The notes under the pieces were generated by a model. It saw only the letters and a list, made by a program, of their open reading frames with translations. It did no database searches and was not told where the DNA came from. A stretch of 6,927 bases of DNA from the NCBI GenBank assembly GCA_041648755.1, contig JBAZOJ010000199.1:1-6927 (forward strand). The letters run 5' to 3'. This document shows positions 5,165-6,927 of the stretch, piece by piece. The stretch comes from JBAZOJ01 sp041648755 (GTDB taxonomy: Bacteria > Planctomycetota > B143-G9). How positions within the stretch are numbered: position 1 is the stretch's first letter; each line of letters starts with the position of its first letter. Made by a program: the position numbers and the translations under genes.

Positions 5165-6336
5165 AGAAGGTCTTCATACTTTTGGTGGTTATAGCAGCTT
5201 GCGTGGCAGCTTACTTGGTTCTTTCGCGCAGAAAGGCGAACGAAGATCCCAATCTGATCCGCCTCTCGGGCAACATCGAGACAACCGAAGCGGATCTGAG
5301 CTTCAAGATGGGCGGATTGCTGATGGAAAGGCTGGTCACTGAGGGCGATCCTGTTTCACAGGATCAGGTGATCGCGAGACTGGATACCAGTGACATCGAT
5401 GCAGAGATTGCGATGCGAAAGGCTGATGTTGTCGTCGCCGAGGCGGCATTGACCGAGTTGGAGGCTGGCAGCAGGCCGGAGGAAATCGGGATCGACAAAG
5501 CGAACCTTGCCGGTCTGCAAGCCATTCTCGCGGACCTGGTTGCCGGGGCTCGAGTCCAGGAGATCACCGCAGCGGAAGCGACTCTTGAAAGAGCTTCGAC
5601 GGAGAGAATCAGGGCAGGTCTCGACTATGAACGGCAGAAGAAGCTCCTTGCGGATGGCACCATCACTCCACGAGAATTCGAATCTTCGGAGGCCGTTAAC
5701 AGGGCTGCCATGGCTGCGGAGAAAGAAGCCCAAGCACGTCTGCAGCTTCTCAAGGCTGGCGCCAGGCCGGATGTTATAGAGCAGGCGCGGGCGAATGTCG
5801 AGGCTCAGAAGCAGCGGCTTGAACTGAGAATCCAGGGGGTCAGGAAGGAGACGCTTGACACAGCACGCGCCAGGATCGACTCGGCGAAGTCGGCTCTTGC
5901 GGCTTCCCGCGTCAAGCTCACTTATTCAGTTCTTCGATCCCCTCTAACTGGTGTAGTCCTTTCCAAGAGCGCGGAGCCGGGCGAATACCTCTCTCCCGGA
6001 ACAACTGTCTTGTCCGTTGGTGTCGTGAAAAGCGTGTTTGTCAGAGCATATCTGCCCGAGAGCGAACTCGGCCGCATCATCTATGGAAAGAAAGCAATAA
6101 TTCGCTCGGACAGCTACCCGGGCAAGAGCTACGAAGGCCACATCACATTCATCGCTCAGCAGTCGGAGTTCACACCAAAGAGCGTGCAGACCACGAAAGA
6201 GCGGGTGAAATTGGTCTACAGAATCAAGATCGAGGTTCCTAACCCATCGGGCGAACTCAAAGCCGGGATGCCGGTTGACGTCGAGATCCGGGTGGGTCCG
6301 ACGACCGGGGGAGACGATGCCGGTATTATCCGCTGA
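5161..6336 (+). CDS. HlyD-family periplasmic adaptor, YbhG-like, of an ABC efflux pump
   Basis: A 391-residue membrane fusion protein linking an inner-membrane ABC exporter to the outer membrane. Residues 4-21 form one N-terminal membrane anchor. The first lipoyl half is about 33-76 (GNIETTEADLSFKMGG ... EGDPVSQDQVIARLD). A long coiled-coil hairpin covers about 77-255, with its turn near 163-176 (LLADGTITPREF). The second lipoyl half is about 256-288 (RSPLTGVVLSKSAEPGEYL), and the beta-barrel region about 290-378. EFTPKSVQTTKERVKLVYRI (336-355) closely resembles the EFTPKTVET...LVYRLRI stretch I recall in E. coli YbhG, the reason for the YbhG-like call. A unit of AGxRpeeI type occurs four times (see repeat entry), making this protein longer than YbhG (about 330 residues from memory). 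ATG 5161 has AGGAGG (5148-5153) 7 nt upstream. A GTG at 5089 would add 24 residues inside the upstream gene and place polar residues before the anchor. The last 20 nt overlap the ABC gene. Substrate unknown. Confidence 0.93.
   Translation: MKKVFILLVVIAACVAAYLVLSRRKANEDPNLIRLSGNIETTEADLSFKMGGLLMERLVTEGDPVSQDQVIARLDTSDIDAEIAMRKADVVVAEAALTELEAGSRPEEIGIDKANLAGLQAILADLVAGARVQEITAAEATLERASTERIRAGLDYERQKKLLADGTITPREFESSEAVNRAAMAAEKEAQARLQLLKAGARPDVIEQARANVEAQKQRLELRIQGVRKETLDTARARIDSAKSALAASRVKLTYSVLRSPLTGVVLSKSAEPGEYLSPGTTVLSVGVVKSVFVRAYLPESELGRIIYGKKAIIRSDSYPGKSYEGHITFIAQQSEFTPKSVQTTKERVKLVYRIKIEVPNPSGELKAGMPVDVEIRVGPTTGGDDAGIIR
5464..5877 (+). repeat. 26-residue tandem repeats in both helices of the adaptor hairpin
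   Basis: Related segments begin at residues 102 (AGSRPEEIGIDKANL), 128 (AGARVQEITAAEATL), 199 (AGARPDVIEQARANV) and 225 (QGVRKETLDTARARI). The glycines are at 103, 129, 200 and 226, so each arm of the hairpin carries two copies exactly 26 residues apart. The first and third copies are also similar in DNA (gctggc...caggccgga). Confidence 0.7.
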
Positions 6337-6927
6337 CGGACTGGCAAAGTCCTTTGGGCTCGTGAAGGCTCTCAACGGAGTCAGCTTCGCAGTCGAAAAG
6401 GGTGAGATTTTCGGCCTTGTCGGGCCCGATGGTTCCGGCAAAACTACCACTATGCGCATTCTGGCCTCCATCCTTGACCCGGACGCAGGCTCGGCTGAAG
6501 TGATGGGTTTTTCAACTGTTCGCGCGCCGGAAATGGTCAAGGAACATATCGGGTACATGAGCCAGCGATTCGGTCTGTATACTGATCTGACAGTGATGGA
6601 GAACATTGACTTCTACGCCGATCTCTACGGTGTGCCGAAGAAGAGCAGGGGACAGAAAATCGACAGGCTGCTGGCATTCAGCAATCTCGCGCCCTTCAGA
6701 AAGCGGTTGGCAGGAAGGCTGTCAGGCGGGATGAAACAGAAGCTCGGTCTTGCGTGTGCCCTTGTGCATACCCCTGATGTCCTGCTTCTCGACGAGCCAA
6801 CCAACGGTGTGGATCCGGTCTCTCGCAGAGACTTCTGGAGGATTCTCTACTCGTTGCTTCAAGAGGGAGTGTCCATATTCGTATCGACGGCATACCTCGA
6901 TGAAGCGGAACGGTGCAGTCGGGTTGC
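6317..6927 (+). CDS. ABC transporter ATP-binding protein, YbhF-like first NBD (3' end outside window)
   Basis: The first 203 residues of an ABC ATPase that runs off the window. Visible in order: Walker A GPDGSGKT (36-43), Q-loop YMSQRFGLY (80-88, Q83), signature LSGGMKQK (135-142), Walker B VLLLDE (155-160, with E160), D-loop GVDP (164-167), and VSTAYLDEAERC (189-200) where the H-loop His would stand. The switch position is Ala192 in place of His, and Walker A has GPDG where GPNG is usual. Both traits, with the SQRFGLYTDLTVMENIDFYADL stretch, match the first domain of tandem-NBD YbhF as I recall it. I therefore expect a second, canonical nucleotide-binding domain downstream and a total near 580 residues, followed by two ABC-2 permeases. 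Start ATG 6317 overlaps the adaptor gene by 20 nt, with GGGGGAG (6307-6313) just upstream, and implies coupled translation. It would power export with the upstream adaptor. The ABC family call is certain; the tandem structure is a prediction. Confidence 0.93.
   Translation, partial: MPVLSADGLAKSFGLVKALNGVSFAVEKGEIFGLVGPDGSGKTTTMRILASILDPDAGSAEVMGFSTVRAPEMVKEHIGYMSQRFGLYTDLTVMENIDFYADLYGVPKKSRGQKIDRLLAFSNLAPFRKRLAGRLSGGMKQKLGLACALVHTPDVLLLDEPTNGVDPVSRRDFWRILYSLLQEGVSIFVSTAYLDEAERCSRV

Noticed and set aside
5191..5202. Possible lipobox (IAAC, Cys14) in the adaptor
   Set aside because: The hydrophobic stretch continues past the Cys (VAAYLVL) and ends in SRRK, which fits an uncleaved membrane anchor better than a lipoprotein signal; some adaptors are lipoproteins, so this is not fully excluded.
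5944..6606. 220-codon minus-strand frame over the adaptor and ABC genes
   Set aside because: The opposite strand encodes two unmistakable protein families across the whole span, so this is a shadow frame.
1..6927. Search for mobile elements, CRISPR, tRNA, riboswitch or a novel defence or biosynthetic system
   Set aside because: No transposase, integrase, terminal repeats, spacer-repeat pattern, tRNA-like cloverleaf or long structured leader was seen; gene density and composition look uniform and chromosomal.

Overview
The window reads as ordinary chromosome from a Gram-negative (diderm) bacterium. The support is a lipoprotein with a signal peptide and lipobox, an envelope-spanning efflux adaptor, an MscS channel, good Shine-Dalgarno (SD) sequences and sigma70-like promoters. 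Base composition is moderately GC-rich throughout, with no compositional break, insertion sequence, tRNA, rRNA or CRISPR array. The mix of a stand-alone FHA protein, a histidine kinase and TPR lipoproteins suits a deltaproteobacterium-like or little-studied environmental lineage, but the sequence alone does not fix the taxon.

Layout: (1) positions 1-393, the 3' end of a sensor histidine kinase, convergent with (2) an MscS-family mechanosensitive channel on the minus strand (396-1571). (3) A 99-bp divergent promoter region separates the channel from a two-FHA-domain protein (1671-2732), whose linker carries about five copies of a T-x-[FY]-[VI]-D-M motif. (4) A strong bidirectional hairpin terminator (about 2742-2778) lies between that gene and (5) a minus-strand TPR-repeat lipoprotein (2788-4347). 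(6) A 178-bp divergent control region (4348-4525) carries extended -10 promoters for both directions and a 24-bp near-perfect palindrome. (7) A plus-strand operon follows: a TetR-type repressor (4526-5164), an HlyD/YbhG-type periplasmic adaptor (5161-6336), and a YbhF-type ABC ATPase (6317 to beyond the window end). Its genes overlap by 4 and 20 nt.

The last three genes reproduce the order of the E. coli cecR(ybiH)-ybhG-ybhF-ybhS-ybhR locus, so ABC-2 permease genes are predicted just beyond the window. The palindrome covers the -10 box and predicted start site of the operon promoter, a simple layout for autorepression and drug- or metabolite-induced efflux.

I see no wholly new system. The points most worth a second look are the threonine-motif array between the FHA domains, the operator palindrome, the H-loop His-to-Ala change in the ABC domain, and a 26-residue internal duplication present symmetrically in both helices of the adaptor hairpin. 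Several starts were moved downstream of the longest possible open frame because SD and promoter positions favour the internal codon.
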